From contig OX031063.1 in the NCBI GenBank assembly GCA_943736015.1, positions 31,988,172 through 32,052,171 of the forward strand: a stretch of DNA of 64,000 nucleotides, read 5' to 3'. The position numbers and the translations under genes are program-made. How positions within the stretch are numbered: position 1 is the first letter of the stretch; every line of letters begins with the position of its first letter. Source of the DNA: Tridacna crocea. Taxonomy: Eukaryota; Mollusca; Bivalvia; Cardiida; Cardiidae. Shown here one piece after another: positions 19,384-29,883 of this stretch. The notes under the pieces were generated by a model. The model saw only the letters and a list, made by a program, of their open reading frames with translations. It was not told the DNA's origin and searched no databases.

Positions 19384-19592
19384 TAACCCTTTACCACAAA
19401 AGGCCAAGTTTTAATGACAAAACATTGTGGGAAAAGGAGAAAATCCTAATAACCAGCATTTTCTCCTTTTTCGTCAATGTTTTCTACCATGTTAAAGAAA
19501 TATTGCAGCATTTGAGCCACATTTAAATTGTCATCTGCCAATGCTTTGAATTTGGACATGGCTAAAGTTTTGTGTCTGTGAAAAGGTTAAAG
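19384..19592 (+). mobile_element. MITE-A, near full length
   Basis: The left end is decayed (ATAACCCTTTACCACAAAAG). The stem is interrupted at the centre (CCTAATAACCAGC). Confidence 0.75.
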
Positions 19593-19606
19593 CACTTTTC
19601 ACAACT

Positions 19607-19839
19607 CTTAACTTTTTACCACACAACAAAATTTTACAATTTTACAGTTTTGTTTTGTCAAAATTGAATGCAGTTGCAGGCGGCTGATTAGGTCAAACAA
19701 TGGATGGTTGACCTGGAAAGGGTAGAAAACATTGTGGGGAAAAAAGGAAAATCCCGCAATTCTTTTAAAATCCTTTCCAGCATTTTCTCTATTTTTCCCA
19801 CATAATTTTCAATTTTTTTTCCATTCTCAAGGTCATTAA
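19607..19839 (-). mobile_element. MITE-A, decayed
   Basis: TTAACTTTTTACCACACAAC with a disrupted stem. It abuts the next MITE-B at TTAA. Confidence 0.6.
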
Positions 19840-20064
19840 CCCTTTACTCCATAGATACTCACTTCTACGCATTGCTTGTAGTAGCCTTTGGAAAACATTG
19901 TGGCAAAAGGTGAAATTGCTTGTGATGAGCAATTTGCCCTTTTGTCACAATGTTTTCTATGCTATCAAAAGGTGTCATATACACATAAGAAACAGCTTCA
20001 TTCTTGCTGTTATTTAGGGTTAATTAGAGATACCATAGAAATGCCTTATGGCGTAAATGGTTAA
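19836..20064 (-). mobile_element. MITE-B, full length
   Basis: TTAA lies at both ends. The stem has GAAATTGCTTGTGATGAGCA at its left and centre. Confidence 0.9.
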
Positions 20065-20187
20065 AAAATTGTTTGCTACAGGGTTAATTGCCTTTTGTTC
20101 CAGAGTAGATTAAGATCAGACTGCAGTTTCTGCAGTTTCTCTACCTAAATTATAACTAAGGTTTCTTCCGATTTCTACATGGATTAT

Positions 20188-20360
20188 CTCATTACAACAT
20201 GATCCCGACTTTTAACAACCACTAGAATGAAGCCTTTCGAAAACATTGTTTGAAAAAGAGAAAATGCTGGTAACCAGCATTTTCTTCTTTTCCCACAATG
20301 TTTTCAGAAGGCCTCTTCCTCTGGGTCGTAAAAACCAGGTATTGTTTGGTAAAGAGTTAA
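20188..20360. mobile_element. MITE-A with the same arm on both sides of the stem
   Basis: Left AATCC/TCCCGACTTTTAACAACC arm and right GGGTCGTAAAAACCAGGTAT arm are both the short arm, in inverted orientation, so the copy is almost wholly palindromic. It ends TGGTAAAGAGTTAA. Confidence 0.6.
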
Positions 20361-20814
20361 AGCATTCTGAGGATTCAAATGGGTGAATCACAGAATACTT
20401 TGATTTTATAATAAATTTACAAAAAAGGGTTACAGTTTGAGAAACGATTTACAATTTGAATTCTGATTTACAATCTGGATGTATGATCAGACAAATGAAA
20501 TATAAGAAATATAGTGACTTTAATTATGTTAGGAATAACTTTTTTTCTATACATAAACAGATTTTTTTTTTCTATTTGCTTGTTTTTTAATAAATAAATG
20601 TTTTTAATATTTCAGCTTGTTCTGCTTTTACTGTGAATGGTAATTCTGATGAATGATGTTTACTCCTTTCATGCATTAATAGACCAGTATGATCTTGATT
20701 ATTCTTGAAAGACATTTTTTCTTGGTTCATTCTTCTTCACAGTTTTCAGTCGCTTTTATATATACATCTTTGATCATTGAAAAGGTTGTTTGTAACACCA
20801 AAACTGATTAGCAG
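20361..20814. other. intergenic, nothing recognised
   Basis: AT-rich DNA with T-runs. No coding or repeat signal can be supported. Confidence 0.5.
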
Positions 20815-20817
20815 GTA

Positions 20818-21030
20818 CCATGAAGATTTGATGAAATTGAGAGCATTTGCAGACGACAGTTCAAAGGTACCTGAAATTATGGATATTATCTTTGATAGGG
20901 TATAAAACATTGTGGGGAAAGGAAAAAATTATGGATTCCAGAATTTTCTCCTTTTCCCAAAATGTTTTCAAAGGGCTTTTTTTTTTCCTAGGGTTTGTGA
21001 AAACCAGAGATTGTTCAGGAAAGCGTTTAG
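20818..21030 (-). mobile_element. MITE-A, left end decayed
   Basis: GCATTTGCAGACGACAGTTC, an imperfect stem, and CCAGAGATTGTTCAGGAAAG. Confidence 0.65.
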
Positions 21031-21319
21031 GAACGATTTTGGAAAAAATGTCTTATACACTTGTTATTTTCCTTCCATTGACAAGATCTCTTCTGCTGTG
21101 AGAAATGGCTGTAGGAATTCAATTGACTTTTTCCACAATATTTCTTGATTACTCGCATTCCTGCAAAAAAAAAGTTAAGGCAAAACTGGTTATGAAAATT
21201 TTAGTAATCCTTACCTTCATTCTTTTCTAAACAAACAAGCACTTTCTCCTTTTTTTGCAATGTTTTCTACAGAACAACTACTCAAGCTAAGTTAAGTTGT
21301 CATTTTTACATTTTTTTTT

Positions 21320-21590
21320 AATGTGACAGGGGGAAATCTTGTCACAGAAAAAGCCTGTGTGACTAGAAAAAGCCAATGTTATAGTCACAAACAAATAAAT
21401 TGTTATTTTAACTGCACCTGTCAATGAATATGTCTTAATATCCCCGCCAGCGCTTTGACAGAAATAGGCAAATTACTAGCATTTTGTACACAGATGGACA
21501 CATGGACAGACACACAAACACGGAAAGACAGGCTGATTTCAGCATAACCCCGGAAACTTCGTTTTGTGGGGGTATAAATAAGTATGAACT
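21320..21590. repeat. unclassified repeat
   Basis: It contains TATCCCCGCCAGCGCTTTGA and CATAACCCCGGAAACTTCG, GC-richer than the surroundings. No coding sequence is recognised. Confidence 0.3.
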
Positions 21591-21604
21591 TTATGAAAGA
21601 TCAA

Positions 21605-21740
21605 TTCCTTACCACACATGAAAAATTTTACACTTGTCTATTTGTAAACATTTGCCAATGACAAAACAACTAGTCAGTTCAAACTATTATCTTCTTTTCC
21701 CGCAGTATTCTCAAGATTCTTTCTTCTCATGGTCATTTAA
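21605..21740 (-). mobile_element. MITE-A, decayed
   Basis: TTCCTTACCACACATGAAAA and TTCTTTTCCCGCAGTATTCT. It abuts the next copy at TTAA. Confidence 0.5.
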
Positions 21741-21965
21741 CCCATTACCACACAATCCCTACTTTTGATGCCCCTGAGAAAGAAGACGTCAGAAACCATT
21801 GTGGGAAAAGGAGAAAATGCTGGTATCCAGCATTTTCTCCTTTACCCACAATGTTTACTACCCTGATGAAAACAAATTTCAATCTTTGATTCAAATTTAT
21901 TTTGTCATCTGCAAATGCTTTCAATTTGGACCAGTCTAAAATATTGTCGTTTGGTAATGGGTTAA
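21737..21965 (+). mobile_element. MITE-A, full length
   Basis: TTAACCCATTACCACACAAT to TTTGGTAATGGGTTAA. The CCCATTACC/GGTAATGGG variant is matched at both termini. Confidence 0.92.
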
Positions 21966-21989
21966 AGAAGGGATTGAGTCATAAAGGGT

Positions 21990-22230
21990 TTGGTAGTCAT
22001 TGTTATACGCCCCTGTTGTCTGTCTGTCTCTGTTCGTCCATCTGTCCGTCCATTAGCAATTTCTTGTGTACACAACTCCTACAGTTTCCATCGGAATATC
22101 TTGAAACTTCCACAATGAAACTCTATGATGTGAAGTTGAAGATTCAACAGTTGAAATTTGGATCTCTTGTAAGCTTTGTAGGTTTTAACCCATTTCACTG
22201 ACAAGCCCATTTGGGCGTATATGCGCCGCT
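21990..22230. repeat. unclassified repeat with CTGT-rich start
   Basis: GTTGTCTGTCTGTCTCTGTT then TGTGTACACAACTCCTACAG. No coding signal. Confidence 0.3.
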
Positions 22231-22351
22231 CTGTGAAGCTCTTATTATAGTATGGTGTAATTCCAGAGACCCAACATATATTGAGATTCGAAGCCAGCAC
22301 CACATTTACTAAAGGTTACCTATCTGTCCGTACCATCCTGTATTTCCAGAA

Positions 22352-22575
22352 CCTTTAACCACACAATATCAAGTTATAACTGCCCTGGAAAAAAAAGGCT
22401 TTTTACCACGCTGTGGGAAAAGAAAAAAATGCTAAAAACCAGCATTTCCTAATTTTGCCAAAATATTTTCTACCGTTCCCAAGTCAATTACTGTACATGT
22501 ATCAATTCTTGAGTCACTTTCATTTTGTTAAGTGCAAATGCTTTCGACATCTTGGAAAAGGTTTTAAAAAAAGTT
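22352..22575 (+). mobile_element. MITE-A, decayed, downstream of the SDR gene
   Basis: TTAACCACACAATATCAAGT, a weak stem, and GTGCAAATGCTTTCGACATC. It lies in the 3' flank of the minus-strand gene. Confidence 0.6.
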
Positions 22576-22659
22576 TAGTTTGTTCAGGGATTCTATATAA
22601 CGTTATGTATGATCCCTGGTTTGTTATTCAGATAGCATATGATATAGTGTATGATGTAC

Positions 22660-22793
22660 TTACGAAGCTTCAGAGCTGGGAGTTTTACGTTCAAAGTCAT
22701 GGAAAACAACTCCCGATACATTCTGAAGATTTGGGTTTGTAGTACAATCAATGGCGCATCTGGCAGCCTTAGCTGGTGTGTGGGCAAAACAAA
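22660..22793 (-). CDS. SDR exon 6 (terminal)
   Basis: The acceptor is CTCTCTACAG (minus strand). It encodes FAHTPAKAARCAIDCTTNPN and VSGVVFHDFERK, the usual SDR tail with the substrate-loop helix. The frame ends GCT TCG TAA. The same bases read C|GTAAGTAC, a perfect splice donor, so transcripts may splice here and extend the C-terminus. Confidence 0.85.
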
Positions 22794-25700
22794 CTGTAGA
22801 GAGATGAAAGAAAAACTTGTACTAGCGTTATGTAGGGATAACCTGAAATCATGCTTTACAAAGACTTAGAGACCAGGGATTCCATACCTTTCGCAGTTCC
22901 CTAAGTACTTTTGTTCTATAATTCATCCATTTTAGCAACAGTAGCTTAAACGCAAGTCCATAACACAGTGGACACTTAATGTAACCAATGTCTGAGGTTT
23001 TATGGATAATGCCTGTATCTCAGCTTGTTTCACAATTTGAAAACCGATTAATCTTGCTTTCAGTGCTTTGAATATCTTTTAATCTCTTAAAGATGCATCC
23101 GAACAACCACAGAGACAGAACAATTGTTAAAACTTGAGAGTGTGTAGAGTGACTCGGCTATGTAAACATAGACGAATAACCAATTTTAATTTTGTAAGGG
23201 ATAGAGAAACTCCGGGGATTCGTATTCATTTAAAACCTGAAACGATAAAAGCGGTTTCTTTGAAACCTTCCAAAAAATGAAATGAATTTTTTATATCTGT
23301 CGAAATTTGTGCAACCTTGCAGCTGTCATAGGCAACATTTGGCATGAACATAAAGTGTAATAATAGTGTCAGAAAACACCCGGATGAAATAGGTTAAAAA
23401 CTGACAGTAAACGAGTTGAGATGTATCTTTAAACTCGTACGGTACTTACACGTCCGTCCACAACATAGTACGCATTTTATGTAACAAACATCGGCGTCGT
23501 CATAGAAATTGCTGTGAACCAGATATGGGTAGACACAGTTGACGGTGATATTTGACGACTTCAGTCGTCTCGCCATGCTGTACATCTGCATAATCTGAAA
23601 TTTTTAATTACACATGATTTTCTCTGGGAATGTCCTTTGGAAGCACAGACGTTGCGTTGGCGAAAAACTGAAGATCAAGAGAACATTGGCCCTATGATTA
23701 TATATTGTATCACGCAGATACATTAAACCCCCTTTTGTCGAAGTAGGGCTCAATTCTATTTTTCATCATCTAGGGGTACTACATGCCTATCCCATCCATC
23801 ACCCTCTCCCTCCGTCCTTTTGGAAACTAATAGATCAACAACAATATATTTAAGAAGACTGGTACGCCCATCCTCTTGATCTGATGGACAAATGTAAAAA
23901 GATACCGAAATTTTTAGGTGCACTCATCCGTTTACGTTTGTTCTTTATCATTCTATACACCAATTTAACTCACACGATCCAACCGTCAGTCTTTCTACCA
24001 ACAGTCTCATCACCACACCTATCTACGATAAATCTCAATTACTACTCGAATAATGTAATTTCAGTATCAGACTGTAGGTTTTGTGCAGTCTGATCTTGAT
24101 CGATATTGTCCGCCAAAGGTCACCGAGTAGTGCTTTGCACCCAAAGGATTCACCACTTCACAGCTCAACAATTATATCAATAAACCACAATAGGCTTACC
24201 TGATACAGCTTCGACCGGGCATAATGTTGTAGATGAGCATAATCATCTTTAGGACCTGTGTAGTTGATCGTATTTATGTCAAAACTAGCTGTTCTGTGTG
24301 CTGGACTGGTCATAAACAGTATTCTACAGTCCGGACCCGAGTTCTTCATTACCGGTAACAACTTCGATATCATTAGAAAGTGACTTAAATAGTTGACTTG
24401 AAACACTTCTTCAAATCCGTCCTCGGTGGTGCCTGTCAGAAGTAAAGAAAGAATGGCATATAATGAATATATAATAAGCCTGCATTGTCTCCGTTTCCCC
24501 CAATGTTTTCTACCCTTCCCAATTCAAATTTCGATTTTTCAGTCACTTTTATTTTGTCTTCTACAAGTGCTTTCAATTTGGACCAGTCTAAAAAGTTTTC
24601 ATGTGGTCAAGAGTTAAGACTAAGAATGCAGTTTAGAATGGTTACTGAATACTAGCACTACCCACACTGGTATACTAATTTTCCTGCTACATACCATATT
24701 TCTCAAAACCTTCACCAGCATTACAAAACAGAACATGGATCGGTCGTCCGGTGGCCAGGAGCGTTTTGGTAAAAGTCATCACGGACTTTAATGAAGCGAG
24801 GTCGACAAGCATCAATTCTAGGGCTAGTTCGTTAGCTTGACTTATCCCTTTAGTTCCTTTGGCTTTCTCATCACGAAACTCGGCATTCATTCGAGATATT
24901 GCCTGAAAATAAAGCCGGGAATAAGTGTTATACCAAGTCAAATTAAAACCGAGTTTGATCGTGGCTAGGCGTTAAAGCCTCATATCTTTACAAAGAGACA
25001 AATGATGAGCTTTGCCCTGGGGTGGGGTGGGGGTTTAACTGTCCTAAACTCAAAGTGTTTGCAGATGACAATTTTGAATTTGATGAGAATGGCAGAAAGT
25101 TTTCCCGATAGTCTAGAAAACACTGTGAGAAGAGGAGAAATTGCTCGTTACGAGCAATTTCTCCTTTTCCCACCGTGTTTTCTAAAGACTTTTACTGCAA
25201 ACACGTAAAAACCAGGGCTTGTTTGGGAAAGGGTTAATGCATGTTCTTGATGTATGATATCAAGCAAATCATCACATAGTATGGATCCATAACACATGAA
25301 TTGTCTGTGAACAACCTACTGGAACATGAGGTAGACTATTCTTTTGTCAGGCCGAAAATTTACAAAGAGCAGAAAGAATCCAATCGGGCAGCCCATACAG
25401 ATTTTGCAGGCTGACCCGAGTCGATATATATTTTGCATATCGCATAAAGCTCCCTTTTCACAGAGCACGGTTTATTGAACGGCAATCTAAGGCCATCAGA
25501 CAACATATCTACTATACTTATACATGTCGATAATGTTGGACGAAAACCTATTCATTGAACATTGTTCTAGTTTTTCTTTGACTATAATACTTAGCTGCTC
25601 TGAATCCCTACTGAACAAATTCTCCAAAGGGTACTTCACTATATTGGTTTTATGAATGAATATATTGTTATTTGCATTATGGGCCGGTGTCCTTTTCGTA

Positions 25701-28700
25701 AATAAACTTAAGTTGACTTGAGTTGAATATGAAATAAAACAAAATTATTTAATTGGTATATAAGTAATTAGAAATACTATATAAACTATAAAACTCATAC
25801 CTGTTTGGCTCTGGTCTCCGATCGACATGCCATGATAACTGTTGCACCCATCATAGCCGTCCATTTTGCTATTTCATACCCGAGACCTGTAGCAAACAAT
25901 TACGGGTGAAAACAAAATCACTATACATGGATGTATGAGCCATGATGCCCTATGGAAAACGGGTTGAATGTATCGACCTAAGTAAGCAGGAGCTGTCTGC
26001 GCAGTCTGGCATGGCTCAAAACTTTTTTGCAATCGGTTAATTTACTACATGTATGCTGTAGGTCAGGGCCCATGTTCACAAACCATTTTACAGAACATTC
26101 TTCTTCTTATTCTCCAGAATTTTCTACATTTGTAAGTAACACAACCTCTGATTGGCTAAACCATTCCTTCGGTTTAGCCAATCAGAAGTTGTGTTACTTA
26201 CAAATTTAGAAAACCTTGGAGAATAAGACTAAGAATATTCTCAAGAATGGTTGGTGAATACGGGCCCAGGTCTACTTCATGATCCAGTGTGCTGAAATTC
26301 AAAATGGATTTTATGTGTCCAAAGTTATGTGATGAGTTGCTACGTATGACGCATCACAAAGATTGAGCCCTCTTTTGTCAAAGGATGGCTCTTGTATATG
26401 CAATAAAAATTCATATAGGGGCCTACATTTATTCAAACTGTCCCGTCTTTTGCTCTACATACTGAAAAATAAGTCATTTTCAAATATTTAGCATTATATA
26501 CTGTAGATCTACATTAAAGTAATTCTTTTTTTTTTGCATTATATAGAGGACATTTTTTTTTTTCAGTGAAATATCAAAATTTATTTCATCGAGTGGACAC
26601 CATCGGTAATATTTTCACGAGTGGCGCAGCAACTACTTTATTTCATGCTTTTAACCCTTTCTAGGAGGAACCTTATCAAAATCCAGTACAGTTCTTTTCC
26701 GTTATTCCCCTTGGCGTGCCCCTCCCGCATAGCAACGCATTACAATATTACGTCAAGAGCGAGAAATGTAAGGTAAATGACGTCATATTTCCACCTGGTT
26801 GTGAGGTACGCGCAATTAACCTAGGCAACAAGAACATGAAAATCGGTATTTCTACTGGTGGTACCAGTGTAAGATCGAGAAATATTTTCACTGCCATTTC
26901 TCGATATCCTGACGGAAATCATGAAATAATTAGCATTATAGACTATACTGTATGTTGAAGTCAGGGTTTTTTTGCAATACTACCTCGATCTTTCATGTCC
27001 ACGAATATGTGTAGAGCCGGGTGTAGCAAGCTTAACCCTTTACCATACCATCCTGAGTTTCCTCAATCCTTATTAGTCACGCTTTTGAAAACATTTGAAA
27101 ACATTGTCGGCAAAGGAGAAGATACTGTTAACCAGCATTTCCTTCTTCCCGGCGATTTTTTCTGTCCATTTGAATACAAATTCTAATATCCTAACTATAT
27201 TTCATTCGTTGTCTGCAAATGCTTTCAAAATTGACAAGTTTAAAATTCAGCCTTAAATAGCATAAAGTGTTGAGGTTAATTTCAAACTTATATTTTACAA
27301 CTTTGATTACTTCCTCGAAGAGTGAGGACCAGGATCAGACAGCAAAAAAGTACAATTTTATATTTCAATCTAATTTGCCCGATTTTTGTGACGTACATGT
27401 ACATGTATTTGCTGGCTAAATCGACCTTGAAATATTTTTGGTCAATTATATTGACTTGATGTTTATCTGGGTGAATCACTTTCTACTCTACTGGTGTATT
27501 TTGTGCCTCAGTGAGTTCTAATTAACTGATGGTGAAATGCTGTGAAACCTGTGGTCCGTATTTAGAAACCATTAATAGGAACAATTTTTGTCTTATTCTT
27601 CGAGAATTTACGTATTTTAAAGCCACACAACTTCTGATAGGCTCAACTAAATGGTTTAGCCAATTAGAAATTGTGTTGGTTTCGAATTTTGAAAATCTTA
27701 CAGAATAATATTTTTTATTTGGTCGTTGTATCCCTGGTGACGATGCTGGGGTCCCTTAACCCTTTTCTCCATAGGTATTCGTTTCTACGCATTGCTCATA
27801 AGAGCCTTTGGAAAACATTGTGGCAAAAGGTGAAATTGCTCGTGACGAGCAATTTCACCTTTTGTCACAATGTTTTCTATGCTATCAAAAGGAGTCATAT
27901 ACCCATAAAAAACGGCTTCATCCTTGCTGTTATTTAGGGTCAATTAGAGATACCCTAGAAATGCCTTATGGGGTAAAGGGTTAAGACTTTGGTCGTGAAA
28001 CAACCGGTCTGCAGGTGGTACTTAACATCAATTCTAAACTCTAGAGTTTGTTCTAAAGTTTGCTCACATTCTAGGTCAAAATGCCTGAATTAATCACATC
28101 ACATGGTTTGTCTTCAGATTTAGGATTAGAGTTAAATTTTGTCAGGTTTGTATAAGACCTCTCCAGGATCAACATTGTCCTATATGTTGACAATGCGGAC
28201 ATTGGAGGTAAATTAACGGTCCAATCGGCTATAGAGAAGAGAAATGAAACAATAACAAAGTTGGTAAATAACAAAAATTACAATAACAAAGTTCATGTTT
28301 TTGCTTGTCGGTATACATGTAGGCTACATTATATACATCTATGTGGCATGCTCTGGCAAAAAATGGCTTATTGCACTGTTGAGAGATATATCAAGCAAAC
28401 CAAAAAAGTCATCAGATAATTAAGAACCAATAAATCCATATTTTTTTTTAAACCAACTCAATTTTGAAGTAGAATGGTCCTTGGAACACGTAGCCAAAGG
28501 CAAAAAGTTTCAACTCGGATCAGCCTGCGCGAATTGCGCAGGCTGATCCGAGTCGATACTTTTTGTAGATGCATTAAATCTCCTTTTCCTAAGGCATGAA
28601 CCATGTGTAATCTGTAAAGACGAATGACACTTACCGGAATTGGCCCCTGTCACTAACACAGTCCGTTCCTTCGGCAAGCTTGTTATAGGGAACGATCTGC

Positions 28701-28710
28701 TTGTACCCAT
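22660..28710 (-). CDS. short-chain dehydrogenase/reductase, RDH/WWOX-like (6 exons, 293 aa)
   Basis: On the minus strand, exons 28710-28635, 25886-25801, 24902-24695, 24432-24200, 23594-23450 and 22793-22660 join in frame to a TAA stop. The product has the classical SDR plan: the dinucleotide-binding TGANSGLG at residues 21-28, ACRSETRA after the second strand, CNAG at 114-117, FQVNYLSHFL with N137, Ser 166 in MTSPAHR, and YARSK with Tyr 194 and Lys 198. The expected reaction is NAD(P)(H)-dependent oxidation or reduction of an alcohol/carbonyl; the substrate (retinoid, steroid or other) cannot be read. TTEDGFEEVFQVNYLSHFLM is typical of retinol dehydrogenases and WWOX. No WW domain, signal peptide or membrane anchor is seen, so it is probably cytosolic. 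The C-terminus is shorter than in most RDHs. Confidence 0.9.
23450..23594 (-). CDS. SDR exon 5
   Basis: The exon runs from TTTCAG|ATTATG to GGACGT|GTAAGT on the minus strand (145 nt, phase 0 to 1). It encodes MARRLKSSNITVNCVYPYLV, matching the SDR segment usually ending HPG; here it is YPY, an atypical form. Confidence 0.88.
24065..24125. repeat. dispersed repeat E fragment
   Basis: CAGACTGTAGGTTTTGTGCA followed by GTCTGATCTTGATCGATATT. Confidence 0.45.
24200..24432 (-). CDS. SDR exon 4, catalytic residues
   Basis: The exon runs from TCTGACAG|GCACCA to TATCAG|GTAAGC on the minus strand (233 nt, phase 1 to 0). It holds Asn 137, Ser 166, Tyr 194 and Lys 198. Confidence 0.93.
24483..24616 (+). 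mobile_element. MITE-A right half
   Basis: The right stem arm begins CTCCGTTTCCCCCAATGTTT and the right arm ends GTGGTCAAGAGTTAA. It lies in an SDR intron. Confidence 0.7.
24695..24902 (-). CDS. SDR exon 3
   Basis: The exon runs from CAG|GCAATATC to AATATG|GTATGT on the minus strand (208 nt, phase 0 to 1). It encodes ELMLVDLASLKSVMTF and PIHVLFCNAGEGF. Confidence 0.92.
25035..25237 (-). mobile_element. MITE-A arms carrying a MITE-B type loop
   Basis: The arms are MITE-A (GTGTTTGCAGATGACAATTT; AAAAACCAGGGCTTGTTTGG), but the centre of the stem is AAATTGCTCGTTACGAGCAA as in MITE-B. The outer stem has CACTGTG/CCGTG. Confidence 0.85.
25385..25485. repeat. dispersed repeat F
   Basis: CAGGCTGACCCGAGTCGATA then AAGCTCCCTTTTCACAGAGC. 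Confidence 0.5.
25801..25886 (-). CDS. SDR exon 2
   Basis: The exon runs from GCTACAG|GTCTCG to AAACAG|GTATGA on the minus strand (86 nt, phase 1 to 0). It completes the Gly-rich loop (GLGYEIAKW) and adds ATVIMACRSETRAKQ. Confidence 0.92.
26066..26267. mobile_element. foldback element C, best copy
   Basis: A 202-bp inverted repeat with GGGCCC at both ends; TTTGTAAGTAACACAACCTC is mirrored by GAAGTTGTGTTACTTACAAA, and TTTAGCCAATCAG by CTGATTGGCTAAA. It lies in SDR intron 1. Confidence 0.85.
26665..26958 (+). CDS. unidentified lone exon or gene relic, 97 codons
   Basis: A stop-free frame on the + strand inside intron 1 of the minus-strand SDR. It is preceded by TTTCTAG (possible acceptor, and an in-frame stop if not spliced) and ends with TGA. 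The product has balanced composition, for example FFSVIPLGVPLPHSN, NDVIFPPGCEVRAINLGNKN and ISTGGTSVRSRNIFTAISRY. CpG content is above the surroundings. I do not recognise the family. No partner exon is visible, so it may be a pseudogene fragment, a transposon-derived exon, or chance. Confidence 0.35.
   Translation, partial: EEPYQNPVQFFSVIPLGVPLPHSNALQYYVKSEKCKVNDVIFPPGCEVRAINLGNKNMKIGISTGGTSVRSRNIFTAISRYPDGNHEIISIIDYTVC
27032..27274 (+). mobile_element. MITE-A, decayed
   Basis: TTAACCCTTTACCATACCAT. A small duplication (GAAAACATTTGAAAACATTG) precedes the stem. Confidence 0.7.
27547..27720. mobile_element. foldback element C, decayed
   Basis: TGGTTTAGCCAATTAGAAAT and CTGATAGGCTCAACTAAA are inverted remnants. 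Confidence 0.55.
27756..27984 (-). mobile_element. MITE-B, full length
   Basis: TTAA lies at both ends. A perfect central palindrome GAAATTGCTCG/CGAGCAATTTC lies within GTGGCAAAAGG/CCTTTTGTCAC. Confidence 0.92.
28480..28610. repeat. dispersed repeat F with a perfect palindrome
   Basis: At 28514-28552, CTCGGATCAGCCTGCGC and GCGCAGGCTGATCCGAG are exact reverse complements around GAATT. The usual CGATACTTTTTGTAGATGCA tail follows. Confidence 0.75.
28635..28710 (-). CDS. SDR exon 1 with start codon
   Basis: The ATG at 28710-28708 (minus strand, GTAAACATGG, good context) opens MGTSRSFPITSLPKERTVLV and TGANS. The donor is TCCG|GTAAGT. Confidence 0.88.
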
Positions 28711-29684
28711 GTTTACCAAAACTTTGCCTGTGATTATGTTGTGTTATTCACATTTTTTTTTTTTTATTAACATTGCAAGTGGTTGTAAATATCCTTTACC
28801 CACAGCCTTGCCTCGGCCCACAGGTAGATTTGCTCTGACGCCCATTTAAAATTTGAAACTCCTATACACATGACTGACTGAATGAAAACTCTCATAGATT
28901 GCTTGCAAAATTCGGTTTGAAATCATTTTACTGTAGTTGATATTAATACAATGATTGCATTCCTGGGACAAATATATGGTTCTCCTAACCCTTAGGCTGC
29001 TAAGCGTGACTAAAGGCCCTTATGCAGTCAGTGTAGAACGATTAAGATCTTTGATCTGCGCTCTCCGATAAGGAAATGACATTTACTGTGATTTCAAAAA
29101 CATTTTGAGGAGGAAAACAATAATAAATGTCTTTGAAATTGCAGCATTCGGGTTTTAAAGTTCCTGTTTTTTAGTTTGTTAGCAGGTAAAGGGTTAAGAA
29201 GGAGAAATGGTAAAGGATATTTCTATTTTCACTAAATGGATCCGGTTCATCGACTACATCGAATTTTACCAATTGTAATACTTACTAAACGGAAATGTCC
29301 TGAGGCTGAATTTTGATACAAGGATCTGAATAATTTCACTGATCTAAAGTTTGCCCGAGGGTTTCCGGACATTGATCAGCTATCTGATTCTATCCCCCCT
29401 TTTTTGTGAGATGGCGTGAGGAGTCCGATAGTAATTTTTAGTTTTCTTTTTTTTTAAAAACATTTATGGTCTAAGAGAGACAACTCGTACGGTATTCCAA
29501 ACAATTTTTAAATGATATAAGGAATAAATCGTTCCCATAATTCTACACAACGCATGCGCAATTAAAACTCAACTCTGTGGATCCTTTCAAAATAAGAAAT
29601 AAAGATAACTTAGGAAAATCCACAATCCAGTTCAAGACAGTGACATTGGCATCAATGAAGTAATTAGTATCGAACATACCTATC
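28711..29684. promoter_or_regulatory. divergent intergenic region of SDR and PAN3
   Basis: About 970 bp separates the two start codons, so both promoters should lie here. ACGCATGCGCAAT at 29550-29562 resembles an NRF-1 site, common in housekeeping promoters. A decayed family E repeat (about 28995-29180, ATTAAGATCTTTGATCTGCG) lies in the middle. No TATA box stands out. Confidence 0.35.
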
Positions 29685-29883
29685 ATGACAAGTGCGGTTC
29701 CAATCGGAAAAAAGCCCGCACTCTGTAGATATTTCATGAGCACAGGCTCGTGTACGTACGGTGACGACTGTCAGTTTCTTCATCAAAACCCACTGGCTTT
29801 TCAACATCAACAGAATATTTCCAGTCCTTATGGTAGTGGACCAGTTCAACAGAATGGCATGAGTAATGGACAGGAAAACTTAG
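29685..29883 (+). CDS. PAN3: PAN3 exon 1, CCCH zinc finger
   Basis: The ATG (CTATCATGA, A at -3) is the first after an in-frame stop. The exon ends AACTTAG|GTACTC in phase 1. Confidence 0.95.
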
